Shown: piece by piece, positions 8,693-17,870 of the stretch
Layout: each line of letters starts with the position of its first letter
Numbering within the stretch: the first letter of the stretch is position 1
NCBI GenBank assembly: GCA_050246735.1
Contig: JBFWVM010000024.1
Span: 19,591-83,590, forward strand
Length of the DNA: 64,000 nucleotides
Direction: 5' to 3'
Source: Taklimakanibacter sp050246735
GTDB lineage: Bacteria; Pseudomonadota; Alphaproteobacteria; Rhizobiales; Aestuariivirgaceae
Translations under genes and position numbers: made by a program
Notes under the pieces: generated by a model
What the model was told of the DNA's origin: nothing
What the model saw: the letters and a program-made list of their open reading frames with translations, nothing else
The model's database searches: none

Positions 8693-10018
8693 ATGGCCTT
8701 CGCCGTAATCGCGGAGACGGTCACGCAGTCAGACGGGTCGGCCGGCAGCCACGTGGTTTCCATGCCGCCCGGCTCCGGCGGCCTGTTGCTCATGATTGTG
8801 TCTGTAGGTGCTACTACCACAAATACGCCTGCCGCCTGGGATTTGGTTGGAAATGATGGAGGCAACTACCGATTAAATATCTATTCCCGCGTCGACGATG
8901 GCAGCGTGGGGTCCACTGTCACTGTTACCGGCGGCAATAGTCCACGTACATTTTTTACATGCCGAATTACCGGTGCCGATGGAACTCAGACACCTGAAGT
9001 GGCCTTTGACGATGGTAGCTTCGGGAGCATTAACCCACCTTCACGAACAGCGTCCTGGGGGAGCGACGACAATCTCTTTCTCGTCGTAGGCGAATGCGGC
9101 TCGACCGGAAACAAATCGCCGCCCAGCAACTATGCGCTGGTAACAGATGCCACGGCCAACGGTGCCACCGCTCGATCATTCTTGTGGTCCCGAAACTTGG
9201 CATCTTCTTCCGACAATCCCGGGAGTGTGTCCGGGAGCGTCGGCTTTGGCTGGGTCGCGGCGACGATCGTCGTCAAGCCATCGAGCCTGATCTCGGCGGC
9301 CGCGAGCGTCACCGGAGAGGACGGCACGGTCTCGGCGGGCGGCGCCGTCGCCCTCGCGGGCACGGCCGCGCTGACCGGTATCGGCGACACGGTCTCTGCG
9401 GCGGCAACGGCGGCGCTCGCCGGCACGGCCGCCATGGCGGAAGCCGATCACGCCCTCGCCGCGACGGGCGTCCTCGCCATCGCCGGCGCCGCCGGCATGA
9501 TCGAGGCCGGCGACGCCGTTTCGGCGGCGGTCGCCGCGAATGGCGCCGTCGGGGCGCTGGCCGCCGCTGCTGCGGACCAGGCTGTTGCCGCGGCCGGCGC
9601 CGTGCCCGTCGCCGGTACGCTCGCCACGACGGCGGCCACCGGGCTGGCGGCCGAGGGCGCGGTCGCGATCCGGGGCGAGGCCCTGATCGCTCTGGGCGAT
9701 GCGGCGGCCGCGGCGCCGGCGCGGATGCCGGTCGTCTATCCGCGCCGCGGCGGCATCGACGAGCGCGAGGAGCTTCGCCGCCGCGAGCTCGAATGGGAGC
9801 GCGACCTCAGGCGGATCATCGAGGAGGCCTGGGCGGTCGCCCATGGCCTCGTCGATCCGGTCACGCTGGCGCCGGTCCCGCCGCCCGATTTCGACGGCCT
9901 CGCCGGCGCGCTCGCTTCGGCGCGGCAGGCCGTGGATCGTGAGAGCCTCGAGGCGCTGCTAGCCGATGTCGCGCGCCGCGAGGAAGAGGAAGCCATGGTG
10001 ATCCTCCTCGCCGCCTGA
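8693..10018 (+). CDS. Putative phage structural protein with Ala-rich repeats
   Basis: 441 residues in three parts. The N-terminal ~200 residues are beta-rich and encoded by DNA of clearly lower GC than the flanks (about 8790-9200). The middle (about residues 205-345) is a repeating Ala/Gly/Thr module (for example GDTVSAAATAALAGTAAM) recurring about every 20-25 residues. The C-terminal ~90 residues are charged and helical (EELRRRELEWERDLRRIIEE). The composition break suggests a mosaic gene with an acquired N-terminal domain, perhaps a surface-exposed virion protein; the function is unknown. Confidence 0.75.
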   Translation: MAFAVIAETVTQSDGSAGSHVVSMPPGSGGLLLMIVSVGATTTNTPAAWDLVGNDGGNYRLNIYSRVDDGSVGSTVTVTGGNSPRTFFTCRITGADGTQTPEVAFDDGSFGSINPPSRTASWGSDDNLFLVVGECGSTGNKSPPSNYALVTDATANGATARSFLWSRNLASSSDNPGSVSGSVGFGWVAATIVVKPSSLISAAASVTGEDGTVSAGGAVALAGTAALTGIGDTVSAAATAALAGTAAMAEADHALAATGVLAIAGAAGMIEAGDAVSAAVAANGAVGALAAAAADQAVAAAGAVPVAGTLATTAATGLAAEGAVAIRGEALIALGDAAAAAPARMPVVYPRRGGIDEREELRRRELEWERDLRRIIEEAWAVAHGLVDPVTLAPVPPPDFDGLAGALASARQAVDRESLEALLADVARREEEEAMVILLAA

Positions 10019-10071
10019 AAGCGGCCGGATGAGGACCCCGGCAAATGAGACGAATGAGGAGGCAGAGAGGA

Positions 10072-10380
10072 ATGACCGTCGTCCATCGCATCGCGCACGG
10101 ATCCGGTCCCGCATGGCATGCGCGCTCGGGGCTCGGCGCGCCCGGGGTGATCTCCGACGAGATGCCGCCGACGCAGAGCATGCTCGACGGGAAATACTAC
10201 ACGTCCAAGGCGGCGCTGCGCGCGACCTACCGGCCATCGGGCAACAGGGAGGGGGCCCGCTTCGTCGAGGTCGGCAACGACCCGGCGCTGCTGCGGCCGC
10301 GTCCGAGACCCGCCCCCGACCGCAAGGCGATCCGCCAGGCGGTCGGCAGGGCCTTCGCCCGCACCGGTTTCGGTGTGTGA
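10072..10380 (+). CDS. Small prophage protein before scaffold gene
   Basis: 102 residues. ATG 10072 is chosen over 10045 and 10054 because AGGAGG (10057-10062) lies 9 nt upstream. The protein has KYYTSKAALRATYRPSG and FVEVGNDPA, a pattern I associate with short head-operon proteins upstream of scaffold and capsid genes. The C-terminus is basic. No enzyme motif is visible. Confidence 0.7.
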   Translation: MTVVHRIAHGSGPAWHARSGLGAPGVISDEMPPTQSMLDGKYYTSKAALRATYRPSGNREGARFVEVGNDPALLRPRPRPAPDRKAIRQAVGRAFARTGFGV

Positions 10381-10487
10381 GAACGGCGTTCTGCTGCAGA
10401 AAAGCGAATGAGTGGACGGCAGATCTCGCTGACACCGATCCCTCGTGCATTCTTGACCCCACGCATTCCCTCAGACGGAGACATGAC

Positions 10488-11534
10488 ATGACCGATGATG
10501 CCGGAGCGGCGGCCGCCGCGGCCGAACCCTCGACGCTGGACGCAGGCGCCGGCGCTGCAGCCGCGGATGCCGCCGGCGAGGCGCGGGCGGAGCCTTCGGC
10601 GCGCTCCTCCATCGAGCGCGCCTTCGCCGAGATCGAGAAGCGCGAGCAGGATGCAGCCGGCGGGACGGCGGCGAGGCCCGGGTCCGGCGCCGAGGCGGAT
10701 GGCGGGGCCCCGTCCGGCGAGCCCGGCGACGCGCCTGCGGCCCCGGAGGCGCCGCAGCGGTTCTCGGCCGATGCCAGGGCGGCCTGGCCGTCGGTGCCGG
10801 ACGAGGTCAAGGGCGAGGTGCACCGCACCTTCCGCGAGCTCGAAAGCGGCCTCACCCGCTACCAGCAGGCCTTCGAGCCGCTGAAGCTCTTCTACCGGCT
10901 GGCCGAGCAGAACGACACCACTGTGCCCGAGGCGCTCTCGCGCTATACGGCGCTCGACATCCAGCTCGCCTCGGGCGATCCGAAGGACCGGCTCCTCGCC
11001 ATAGAGGAGGTGCTGGCCTATGCCGGCATGTCGCCGGCCGACTATGCGGCGCACGTCGCCGCGGCGCCGGCGCAGCAGGCGAAGAGACCGGACGCCGGGG
11101 AGGCACCCGCCGGCGAGGTCGAGAGCCTGCGCCGGGACCTGGCCGCGCTCAAGGCGGCGATGGGCGGCGTCACCGGCACGCTCGAGGCGTCGCGCCAGGC
11201 CGAGGTCACCCGGATGGTCGCCGACTTCGCCCGCAGCCATCCGCGGCTCGACGACCGCCGGTTCACCGATACCGTCATCCGCCTGATCACCACGCGGATG
11301 GCCGACGACCTCGCGGGTGCCTATGACATGGCGCAGCGGCTCATACCCGCTGCCGGCGCCGGCACTCCTTCTCCCGCCGCCTCAGACGCGGCAGCGGCCC
11401 CGGCGGCTCAGACCCGCAAAGGCGGCATCTCCATCGCGGGCGCGCCCGTCTCCGGCTCAAACCCGGCGAAGCGCAGGCCTGCTCCATCCGCCCGGGAGAG
11501 CCTCGACCGCGCCTTCGCGGAACTGGGCCTCTGA
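10488..11534 (+). CDS. Phage capsid scaffolding protein
   Basis: 348 residues; ATG 10488 has GGAG seven bases upstream. The first ~90 residues are Ala/Glu/Gly-rich and disordered, the middle is helical and acidic (ADARAAWPSVPDEVKGEVHR, then a leucine-rich helical block), and the C-terminus is basic and again disordered. Two copies of an SSIERAFAEI / SLDRAFAELG motif sit near the N-terminus and at the very end. This architecture and the place directly before the major capsid gene fit an assembly scaffold that is lost or cleaved on maturation. Confidence 0.82.
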   Translation: MTDDAGAAAAAAEPSTLDAGAGAAAADAAGEARAEPSARSSIERAFAEIEKREQDAAGGTAARPGSGAEADGGAPSGEPGDAPAAPEAPQRFSADARAAWPSVPDEVKGEVHRTFRELESGLTRYQQAFEPLKLFYRLAEQNDTTVPEALSRYTALDIQLASGDPKDRLLAIEEVLAYAGMSPADYAAHVAAAPAQQAKRPDAGEAPAGEVESLRRDLAALKAAMGGVTGTLEASRQAEVTRMVADFARSHPRLDDRRFTDTVIRLITTRMADDLAGAYDMAQRLIPAAGAGTPSPAASDAAAAPAAQTRKGGISIAGAPVSGSNPAKRRPAPSARESLDRAFAELGL

Positions 11535-11571
11535 GGGCGCATCCCCCATCGCCATTCGAGGAGCGATCTAA

Positions 11572-12579
11572 ATGGCATTGAACACCAACGAGCGCCTGCA
11601 CGAGGCGTTCTCCCTGGCATTGGAGGACCGGTCCAGGGGCTATGCCGACCTTGTGTCCAACTCCAATGCGCTGCTTCACGTGATGAAGAAGCGCGACCAG
11701 TTCAAGGAGTTCTCGGGTCCGACGATCCGCGAGCGCCTGCTCTACGGCGAGACCAACAGCTATACCCGCTACAGCGGCTACCAGCTGCTCAACCCCACCC
11801 CGGCCGAGCTCTTCAACGATGCCGAGTTCACCCCCAAGCTCGCCGCCGTGTCGGTGACGCTGTCGGGCGAGGACATCCTCAAGAATTCGGGCACCGGCCG
11901 GCTCAAGGACATCATGGAGGAGCACATCGCCGCGGCCGAGCAGGAGCTCACCGACCGCTTCGTCGAGGACCTCCATTCGGCGGGCGTCGCCGCCAACCAG
12001 ATCGGCGGCCTGCAGCTCGTGCTGCCGACCAATGTCGCCGCCGGCACCTATGGCGGCATCGCGCGCTCGAACGCCATCTGGCAGACCGCCGCCTATGACG
12101 CCCATTCGGCCTTCTCCGGCATCACCCAGGTGACGGCGGCGACGGTCAAGTCGATCTTCGACCAGATCATGATCGCCAGGAGCCGCTACAACAAGGGGCC
12201 CGACCTGATCCTCTCCGCGTCCGAGCACTACCAGGCGTTCAGCGCCGCCCTCGTGGCGATCCAGCAGATCACCAACGAGAGCGAGCTCGGCCGGCTCGGC
12301 TTCTCGGCGCTGCGCTATATCGGGGCGGCCGGCAAGTCGGTGGACGTGGTGCTGGAGGGCGGCATCGGCACGTCCATGCCGGCCAACACCACCTACTTCA
12401 TCGACACCAGGGCGCTCAGGTTCCGCTACCACCCCGACCGCAACTTCGTGAAGTTCGGCGGCCGGCAGGCGCCGATCAACCAGGACGCCATCGTGCAGCA
12501 TATCGGCTTCTTCGGCGAGCTGACCATGAACTGCCCGCTGCACATGGCCAAGCTCCACGACAGCAACCCCGCGGCATAG
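11572..12579 (+). CDS. Major capsid protein
   Basis: 335 residues. The SD-like GAGGAG lies upstream at about 11558. Family-like features include LSGEDILKNSGTGRLKD in the N-terminal third, an SRYNKGPDLILSASEHYQAF block and a GFSALRYIGAAGKSVDVVLE strand, as in HK97-fold capsid proteins of short-tailed phages. It is the shell subunit, and the gene sits between scaffold and decoration-type genes. No lengthy delta domain is seen, consistent with a separate scaffold gene. Confidence 0.9.
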   Translation: MALNTNERLHEAFSLALEDRSRGYADLVSNSNALLHVMKKRDQFKEFSGPTIRERLLYGETNSYTRYSGYQLLNPTPAELFNDAEFTPKLAAVSVTLSGEDILKNSGTGRLKDIMEEHIAAAEQELTDRFVEDLHSAGVAANQIGGLQLVLPTNVAAGTYGGIARSNAIWQTAAYDAHSAFSGITQVTAATVKSIFDQIMIARSRYNKGPDLILSASEHYQAFSAALVAIQQITNESELGRLGFSALRYIGAAGKSVDVVLEGGIGTSMPANTTYFIDTRALRFRYHPDRNFVKFGGRQAPINQDAIVQHIGFFGELTMNCPLHMAKLHDSNPAA

Positions 12580-12594
12580 AGAGAGGACGAGACG

Positions 12595-13059
12595 ATGACT
12601 TATATATTGGGCCCAGACTTCGACCGCGTCGATGAGGCCGCGTCCTTCATTCCGGGCACGGTCGCCGCCGACAGTGCCGGGCGCAGATACAAATACGTCC
12701 GGTATGAGGCGGGCGCGGGCGCGGTGGCCGCGGTCGCGGGCGGCGTCGCCTACTACTACGCGCCGGGCGGCGTCTCGGCCGGCGCGGTCGATGTCGTGAC
12801 CTGCGATCTGTCCGACTCGGCCGAGGTCGGCGCCGGCGTCCTCGTCGCGGCGCCGGCGGACGGCGAATATGCCTGGGTCCAGGTCACCGGCCCGGCGACG
12901 CTGGCCGCAGGCCTCACCGCCGGCGGCGACGGCGACGCGCTGACGCCGACCGGCGCCACCGACGGCACGCTCGACGTGTCGGCCGCGGTGACCGATCACG
13001 TCTGCGCGGTGGCGGTCGACGCCTCGGCGAAGATCGTCCTGTGCCGGTTCCCCGAATGA
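12595..13059 (+). CDS. Putative head decoration protein
   Basis: 154 residues, beginning 15 nt after the capsid stop. It is small, acidic and beta-prone with many Gly/Ala/Val (YYYAPGGVSAGAVDVVTC, EYAWVQVTGPATLAAG). The position directly after the major capsid gene is the usual place for capsid-stabilising or decoration proteins. The function is inferred from context. Confidence 0.65.
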   Translation: MTYILGPDFDRVDEAASFIPGTVAADSAGRRYKYVRYEAGAGAVAAVAGGVAYYYAPGGVSAGAVDVVTCDLSDSAEVGAGVLVAAPADGEYAWVQVTGPATLAAGLTAGGDGDALTPTGATDGTLDVSAAVTDHVCAVAVDASAKIVLCRFPE

Positions 13060-13066
13060 CGAAGCC

Positions 13067-13088
13067 GGGCGCGGCCACGGCCGCGCCC
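13067..13088 (+). terminator. Strong hairpin without U-tract after head genes
   Basis: GGGCGCGGCC (13067-13076) pairs perfectly with GGCCGCGCCC (13079-13088) around a 2-nt gap. There is no T run, so it may be a processing or pausing structure that lowers expression of downstream genes relative to capsid. Confidence 0.45.
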
Positions 13089-13158
13089 GCCTGAAATCTG
13101 TTGTTCTGCCGCAACGAAACCCGCGCGGCGCGTCGCGCCCGCAATGGAGAGACCCGCA

Positions 13159-13857
13159 ATGTTCGACTTTGGCGACACCAGGCATCTGCATGTCGAGTTC
13201 ATGCTCGATCAGGTCAGGAACGAGGCGCGCTCGCGCAGCGAGGGCCGCCCCATCTACGAGGACCGCGAGATGGTCGTCATCAGGTTCGTCGGCGACCGCA
13301 AGAAGGAGCTGGTGGCGCCGGCGGCTGAGAAGTTCACGCGCGACCGCGCGACCGGCGCCTGGGTGAGCTATGCCGAGGCCTTTCCGCGCCACTACGAGGC
13401 TTTCCGCAGCGGGTGCAAGAGCGCGCTCGTCGAGGGCACGCCGCTGCGCGAGGCGGGCTTCCTCACGCCCTCGCAGGTCAAGGAGTTCGAGGCGCTCAAC
13501 CTGCACACGGTCGAGCAGCTCGCCGCCCTCGAGGGCGCGGCTCTGCAGCGCCTCGGCCTGCATGGCCGCGACCACAAGGCCAGGGCGATGCAGTATCTCG
13601 AGCACGCCGCCGGCAACGCGATGGAATATCGCCTGAAGCAGGAGAATGGCGAGCTCCGCCGGCGCCTCGAGGCTCTGGAGCGGATCGTCAGCGCGGCCCG
13701 CGGGGAGGGTGCCGGCCTCGCCGCCCTGTCGGACGCCGATCTCAGGACCTACATCAAGGCGCAGACCGGCCAGGCGCCGCGCGGTGCGGCGACCCGCGAG
13801 ACGCTGCTGCGCAAGGCGCAGGACGCCGCCGCGCCGCCGGCGCCGCCGGACGCCTGA
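13159..13857 (+). CDS. Prophage protein with C-terminal HeH/LEM-like motif
   Basis: 232 residues from ATG 13159 (GGAGAG 7 nt upstream; an ATG at 13144 lies within the ribosome site). The N-terminal half is charged and mixed. Next is a helix-hairpin-helix-like stretch (EFEALNLHTVEQLAALEG), then a coiled coil (KQENGELRRRLEALERIV). The end (ALSDADLRTYIKAQTG plus a following helix) resembles the short helix-extended-loop-helix motif found in some phage proteins. It probably belongs to head assembly or DNA handling; the exact role is unknown. Confidence 0.7.
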   Translation: MFDFGDTRHLHVEFMLDQVRNEARSRSEGRPIYEDREMVVIRFVGDRKKELVAPAAEKFTRDRATGAWVSYAEAFPRHYEAFRSGCKSALVEGTPLREAGFLTPSQVKEFEALNLHTVEQLAALEGAALQRLGLHGRDHKARAMQYLEHAAGNAMEYRLKQENGELRRRLEALERIVSAARGEGAGLAALSDADLRTYIKAQTGQAPRGAATRETLLRKAQDAAAPPAPPDA

Positions 13858-13938
13858 TCCCCCGCCGCCTTCCGCCCGAAGCCGATCGCCCGTGAACAGC
13901 CCCGAAGATGAACAGCCCCGAAGGAGGCCGCCTCGTCC

Positions 13939-14634
13939 ATGACCGTCCTCTCCGCCATCCAGGATGTCTGCGCCGTCCTGCCGCTCACCCGGCCGGAGGC
14001 CGTCTTCAGCTCGACCGAGCGCGAGCATTTCGAGCTGCAGGCGCTGGCCAACGCCGCCGCCCGCCACATCGCCAGGGACTGCGAATGGCAGGAGCTCAAG
14101 GCCGTCGCCACCGTCACGGGCGACGGGGAGACGGAGGCCTTCGATTTCCCGGCCGACCACGACCGCATGCTGACGCGCGCCGAGCTGCGCAGAAGCCGCG
14201 ACGGCATGCCCCTGGTGCACGTCCTGTCGAGCGACCGCTGGCTCGGCATGACGATCGGCGGACGCGGTGCCGCCGCCGGCGCCTGGACCGTCTATGGCGG
14301 GCGGATCCATGTCAGGCCGGCGCCGGCCGCCGGCGAGGAGATCGCCTGGTTCTACATGTCGTCGAAATGGGCGCTCGACGTGAACGGCACGCCGAGGCTT
14401 GCCTTCGCCTCCGACACCGACGGCTTCAGGCTGCCGGAAGAGCTGCTCGGGCTCTGCATGATCTGGAAGTGGCGGGCGGCCAAGGGCCTGGCCTATGCCG
14501 AGGACCTCGCGGGCTATGAAGAGGCGCGCGAGAAGCTGATGGTCGCCGACCGGGGTCCCCGCATCCTGACCCTCGGCCGCGCCCGCATCGCCGGCGGCGC
14601 CGCCGCCGCCTGGCCCGGCGTGATCCTGCCATGA
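13939..14634 (+). CDS. Head-tail adaptor (P22 gp4-like)
   Basis: 231 residues. It opens with a helical region (LSAIQDVCAVLPL, ELQALANAAARHIARDCEWQ) followed by beta strands and a C-terminal helix (YEEAREKLMVADRG). This order and the size match adaptor proteins of P22-like phages that plug the portal after packaging. It overlaps the next gene by four bases (ATGA). The assignment comes from position and secondary-structure pattern. Confidence 0.72.
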   Translation: MTVLSAIQDVCAVLPLTRPEAVFSSTEREHFELQALANAAARHIARDCEWQELKAVATVTGDGETEAFDFPADHDRMLTRAELRRSRDGMPLVHVLSSDRWLGMTIGGRGAAAGAWTVYGGRIHVRPAPAAGEEIAWFYMSSKWALDVNGTPRLAFASDTDGFRLPEELLGLCMIWKWRAAKGLAYAEDLAGYEEAREKLMVADRGPRILTLGRARIAGGAAAAWPGVILP

Positions 14635-16214
14635 CGCCCGATCTTCGCCGCAAGCCCGTTCGTGCCGCAGCGCGCGCAAGGGCGGTCCCGAAGAGCTTCC
14701 CGGCGCCGACGCGCGGCTGGGTCACCTCCGAAAGCTTCGCGCTCGACGGTCCCGGCGGGGCGACCGTGCTCGAGAACTTCTTCCCGACCGCGCGCGGCAT
14801 CCGGCCGAGGGGCGGCCTGTTCCGCCACGCCACCATCGCGGGCGGCGTGTCGAGCCTCATGGCCTGGCGCAGCGGCACGATCGAGCGGATCTTCGCAAGC
14901 GACGCCACGGCCGTCTATGACGTCACCGCTCCGGCCGACCCCGCCGTGGCGCCCGCACCGCTGGTGAGCGCGCAGACCTCGGGCGTCTACGCCTCGACCA
15001 TGTTCTCGACCTCGGGCGGCGACTTCCTCGTCGCGGTGAACGGCACCGATGCGCATCTCGTCTATGACGGCTCGGCCTTCGCCGCCGGCACGCCCGCCGT
15101 CACCGGCGTCGACACGGCCGGCCTCTCCTATGTCTGGGTGTTCAAGAACCGGCTGTTCTTCATCGAGAAGGACACGATGAACGCCTGGTGCCTGCCGGTC
15201 GACAGCTTGGGCGGAGCCGCGGCGCAGATCGCGCTCTCCGGCGTCTTCCGCAAGGGCGGCTCGCTGCTCTTCGGGGTGACCTGGTCGGTCGACGCCGGCG
15301 ACGGCATGGACGACGTCTGCGTCTTCGTGTCGACCACGGGCGAGCTCGCCGCCTTCGCCGGCACCGACCCGGCCGATCCCGCGGCCTGGGCGCTGGTCGG
15401 CACCTACGACATCGGCCAGCCGCTCGGTCCCCAGGCGCATTTCCGCGCCGGCGGCGACGTTATCATCGCGACGCTCGACGGGCTCATCCCGCTGTCCGCG
15501 GCCAAGCAGAAGGACCCGGCGGCGCTCTCCCTCGCCTCCGTCGCCGGCGCCATCGGCGAGGAATGGCGCGCCGAGGCGGTCGCGCGCCGCTCGTCGCGCG
15601 CCTGGACCTGCGTCAAGTGGGTGGCGCGCAACATGGCGATCGTCGGCCTGCCCACGGTGGGCGCGGCCGAGGTCTGCTGCTTCGTCGTCAACCTGCTGAC
15701 CGGCGCCTGGGCGAAATACACGGGCTGGGACGTGTCCTGCGCGGTCGAGGCCGGCAGCCTCGTCCATGTCGGAACGCCGTCGGGCGGCGTCTTCATCGCC
15801 GAGGGCGGCGGCAGCGACGACGGCGAGCCCTATTTCTCGACCTTCGTCGGGCGCTTCGACCATCTGGGGAACCAGGCCTCGGCCAAGACGGCGGTGCTGG
15901 CGCGCACCACCTGGCTCTGCCGCAAGCCGGTCAATCCGCGCGTCTCCTGTTCCTTCGACCATGTGCCTTCCCTGCCGCCTTTCCCGAGTGCCGCCGTCCA
16001 TCCCGATCTCGATCTGTGGGACGTCGGCGAATGGGACGCGGCCTTGTGGGATTCGTCCTCCGCGCAGCGCATCGTCACCCGCTGGGTGAGCGTGGCCGGC
16101 ACCGGCTTCGCGCTGGCGCCCAACGTGCAGCTCACCAACTCGCATACCGCGCCGCCCGAGGCCGAGCTCGTGTCCGTCGATCTTCTCTACGAGCCGGGCG
16201 GGCTTGCGGCCTGA
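14631..16214 (+). CDS. Phage tail/stabilisation protein, beta-propeller-like
   Basis: 527 residues, translationally coupled to the adaptor. The N-terminus TRGWVTSESFALDGPGGATV followed by LENFFPTARGIRPRGG is a hallmark of large tail-hub or packaged-DNA-stabilisation proteins of short-tailed phages. The body has repeating hydrophobic strands (FLVAVNGTDAHLVYDG, VWVFKNRLFFIEKDT) suggesting propeller blades. It would sit below the adaptor and close the head. The exact homologue (gp10-like) is inferred. Confidence 0.72.
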   Translation: MTPDLRRKPVRAAARARAVPKSFPAPTRGWVTSESFALDGPGGATVLENFFPTARGIRPRGGLFRHATIAGGVSSLMAWRSGTIERIFASDATAVYDVTAPADPAVAPAPLVSAQTSGVYASTMFSTSGGDFLVAVNGTDAHLVYDGSAFAAGTPAVTGVDTAGLSYVWVFKNRLFFIEKDTMNAWCLPVDSLGGAAAQIALSGVFRKGGSLLFGVTWSVDAGDGMDDVCVFVSTTGELAAFAGTDPADPAAWALVGTYDIGQPLGPQAHFRAGGDVIIATLDGLIPLSAAKQKDPAALSLASVAGAIGEEWRAEAVARRSSRAWTCVKWVARNMAIVGLPTVGAAEVCCFVVNLLTGAWAKYTGWDVSCAVEAGSLVHVGTPSGGVFIAEGGGSDDGEPYFSTFVGRFDHLGNQASAKTAVLARTTWLCRKPVNPRVSCSFDHVPSLPPFPSAAVHPDLDLWDVGEWDAALWDSSSAQRIVTRWVSVAGTGFALAPNVQLTNSHTAPPEAELVSVDLLYEPGGLAA

Positions 16215-16305
16215 TGTTTCCGGGAATGGCGCGGGCCTTCGATCTCGCCGGAACAGGGCGCGATTCTTTCCAGCCGGAGAACGGCCCCCGCGCAGGAGCG
16301 TCGAC

Positions 16306-16773
16306 ATGGATCTGGTCTATGGCCGCAATGATGAGGTGGCGGCCTTCGTCGCAAGCCTCATTCCCTTCTGCGCCGCGCGCGGCTTCGGCGAATGCGCCGC
16401 CTTGGGCGTCGCGCGCCGGGGCCGTCTCGTCGGCGGCTTCGTCTTTCACGACTATGCGCCGGAATTCGGCGTCGTCGAGCTGAGCTTCGCCGCCGCCGAC
16501 CGGCGCTGGCTGACGCGTCCCGTCCTCTATGCCGCCTTCTCCTATGTGTTCGACGGGCTCGGCTGCCAGATGGCCTGCTCGCGCACCCCGGCGGGCCTCG
16601 GCCACGCGGTCAGGATCTGCCGGGCCTATGGCTTCCGCCAGCAGCGCGTGCCGCGGCTGTTCGGCCGCGGCGAGGACGGCATCCTGTCGACGCTCACCGT
16701 CGAGGACTGGCGGGCGAACGGATTTCACAAGGAGAACGCACATGGGCAAGAGCAAGGCGCCGAAGCCGCCTGA
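16306..16773 (+). CDS. Phage-encoded GNAT-like acetyltransferase
   Basis: 155 residues; ATG 16306 has AGGAG seven bases upstream. It has the GNAT-like strand order: GFVFHDYAPEFGVVELSFAA, a middle helix after WLTRPVLYAAFSYVF, and a terminal YGFRQQRVPRLF. Such short GNAT-like genes are common among tail genes of prophages; their substrate is unknown. The 3' end overlaps the next gene by 32 nt. Confidence 0.68.
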   Translation: MDLVYGRNDEVAAFVASLIPFCAARGFGECAALGVARRGRLVGGFVFHDYAPEFGVVELSFAAADRRWLTRPVLYAAFSYVFDGLGCQMACSRTPAGLGHAVRICRAYGFRQQRVPRLFGRGEDGILSTLTVEDWRANGFHKENAHGQEQGAEAA

Positions 16774-17779
16774 TCCGGTCAAGACCGCGGCGGCGCAGAC
16801 CGCCAGCAACATAGGGACGGCGCTGGCCGAAGGCGCGATCAACCGCGTCGACCAGGTGACGCCCGACGGCGCCCTGACCTATGCGAGGAGCGGCATGGAG
16901 CAGTGGCGCGATCCGCTCAGCGGCCGTGTCTACGACATCCCGCGCTATACCGCGACCACCACGCTCTCCGCTGCCCAGCAGCGCATCAAGGACGAGGAGG
17001 ACCGGGCGTCCCTCAACCTGGCGGCGCTGGCGGCCGGCCAGTCGGGCCGGCTTCAGGGCCTGCTCGACCGTCCGCTGGATCTGGGCAACGAGGCGGTGGA
17101 GAGCCGCCTGCTCGAGCTGGGCGCCCGGCGCCTCGAGCCGCGCCTCGCCGAGGCGCGCCGGCGCGCCGAGACCGACGCCGCCAGCCGCGGCATCCGCCTG
17201 GGCTCCGCCGCCTATGACCGGCTGATGCGCGGCGTCGGCGAGACCGAGAACGACGCCTGGACCCAGCTCCTGCTGAGCGGGCGCGGCCAGGCGCTGAACG
17301 AGCTTCTCACCGAGCGCAACCAGCCGCTGAACGAGATCTCGGCGCTGCTGTCGGGCTCCGCCGTGGCGCAGCCCCGCTTCGTCGGTACGCCGCAGGCGGA
17401 CGTGGCGAATACCGACTATGCCGGCCTGGTGAATGCGAATTATCAGCAGCAGCTGGCGGCTTGGCAACAACAGCAGCAGAACCAGAATGACCTGCTTGGC
17501 GGACTGCTTGGCATTGGCGCCGCGTTCGCCGGTAATCCCTCGCTTAAATTCTCCGATCGTCGCCTGAAGGAGGATGTGGAGAAAGTGGGTGAAACGAATG
17601 ATGGGCAGAACATCTATTCGTATCACTACAAGGGCGACAAGCGTCTACAACTGGGACTAATTGCGCAGGAGGTCCAGCGCAAGAAACCTGGTGCCATCAT
17701 AACGTTACCGGGTGGTGTTAAGGCTGTTGATTACCGGAAGGCTCTGCACCTTGGCGAAGGTGCAAGGGTAACATCTTGA
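16742..17779 (+). CDS. Phage protein with C-terminal S74 intramolecular chaperone
   Basis: 345 residues. The start at 16742 has AAGGAG upstream inside the previous gene. The N-terminal ~230 residues are helical (RLEPRLAEARRRAETDAASR) and may bind the tail. After a Gln/Asn-rich linker comes the S74 motif SDRRLKEDV, with the expected self-cleavage Ser at about residue 271, then LQLGLIAQEVQ and VDYRKAL. S74 domains drive trimerisation of tail fibres and then cut themselves off. DNA from about 17430 to the end is lower in GC than the N-terminal part, pointing to modular exchange of the chaperone end. Confidence 0.85.
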   Translation: MGKSKAPKPPDPVKTAAAQTASNIGTALAEGAINRVDQVTPDGALTYARSGMEQWRDPLSGRVYDIPRYTATTTLSAAQQRIKDEEDRASLNLAALAAGQSGRLQGLLDRPLDLGNEAVESRLLELGARRLEPRLAEARRRAETDAASRGIRLGSAAYDRLMRGVGETENDAWTQLLLSGRGQALNELLTERNQPLNEISALLSGSAVAQPRFVGTPQADVANTDYAGLVNANYQQQLAAWQQQQQNQNDLLGGLLGIGAAFAGNPSLKFSDRRLKEDVEKVGETNDGQNIYSYHYKGDKRLQLGLIAQEVQRKKPGAIITLPGGVKAVDYRKALHLGEGARVTS

Positions 17780-17870
17780 ATGCCAAACAATAACCGCCGC
17801 ACGCAGATCACCAACGGTTACCACTAGGTCGGTTCGTTTCATCGCCAGCGCCTTTACAGGAGAAAATTGT

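Noticed and set aside
11341..14679. 1112-codon open frame on the minus strand opposite the capsid genes
   Set aside because: It lies antisense to clearly coding phage genes, is Arg/Gly/Ala/His-rich without domains, and reflects the third-position GC bias of the real genes.
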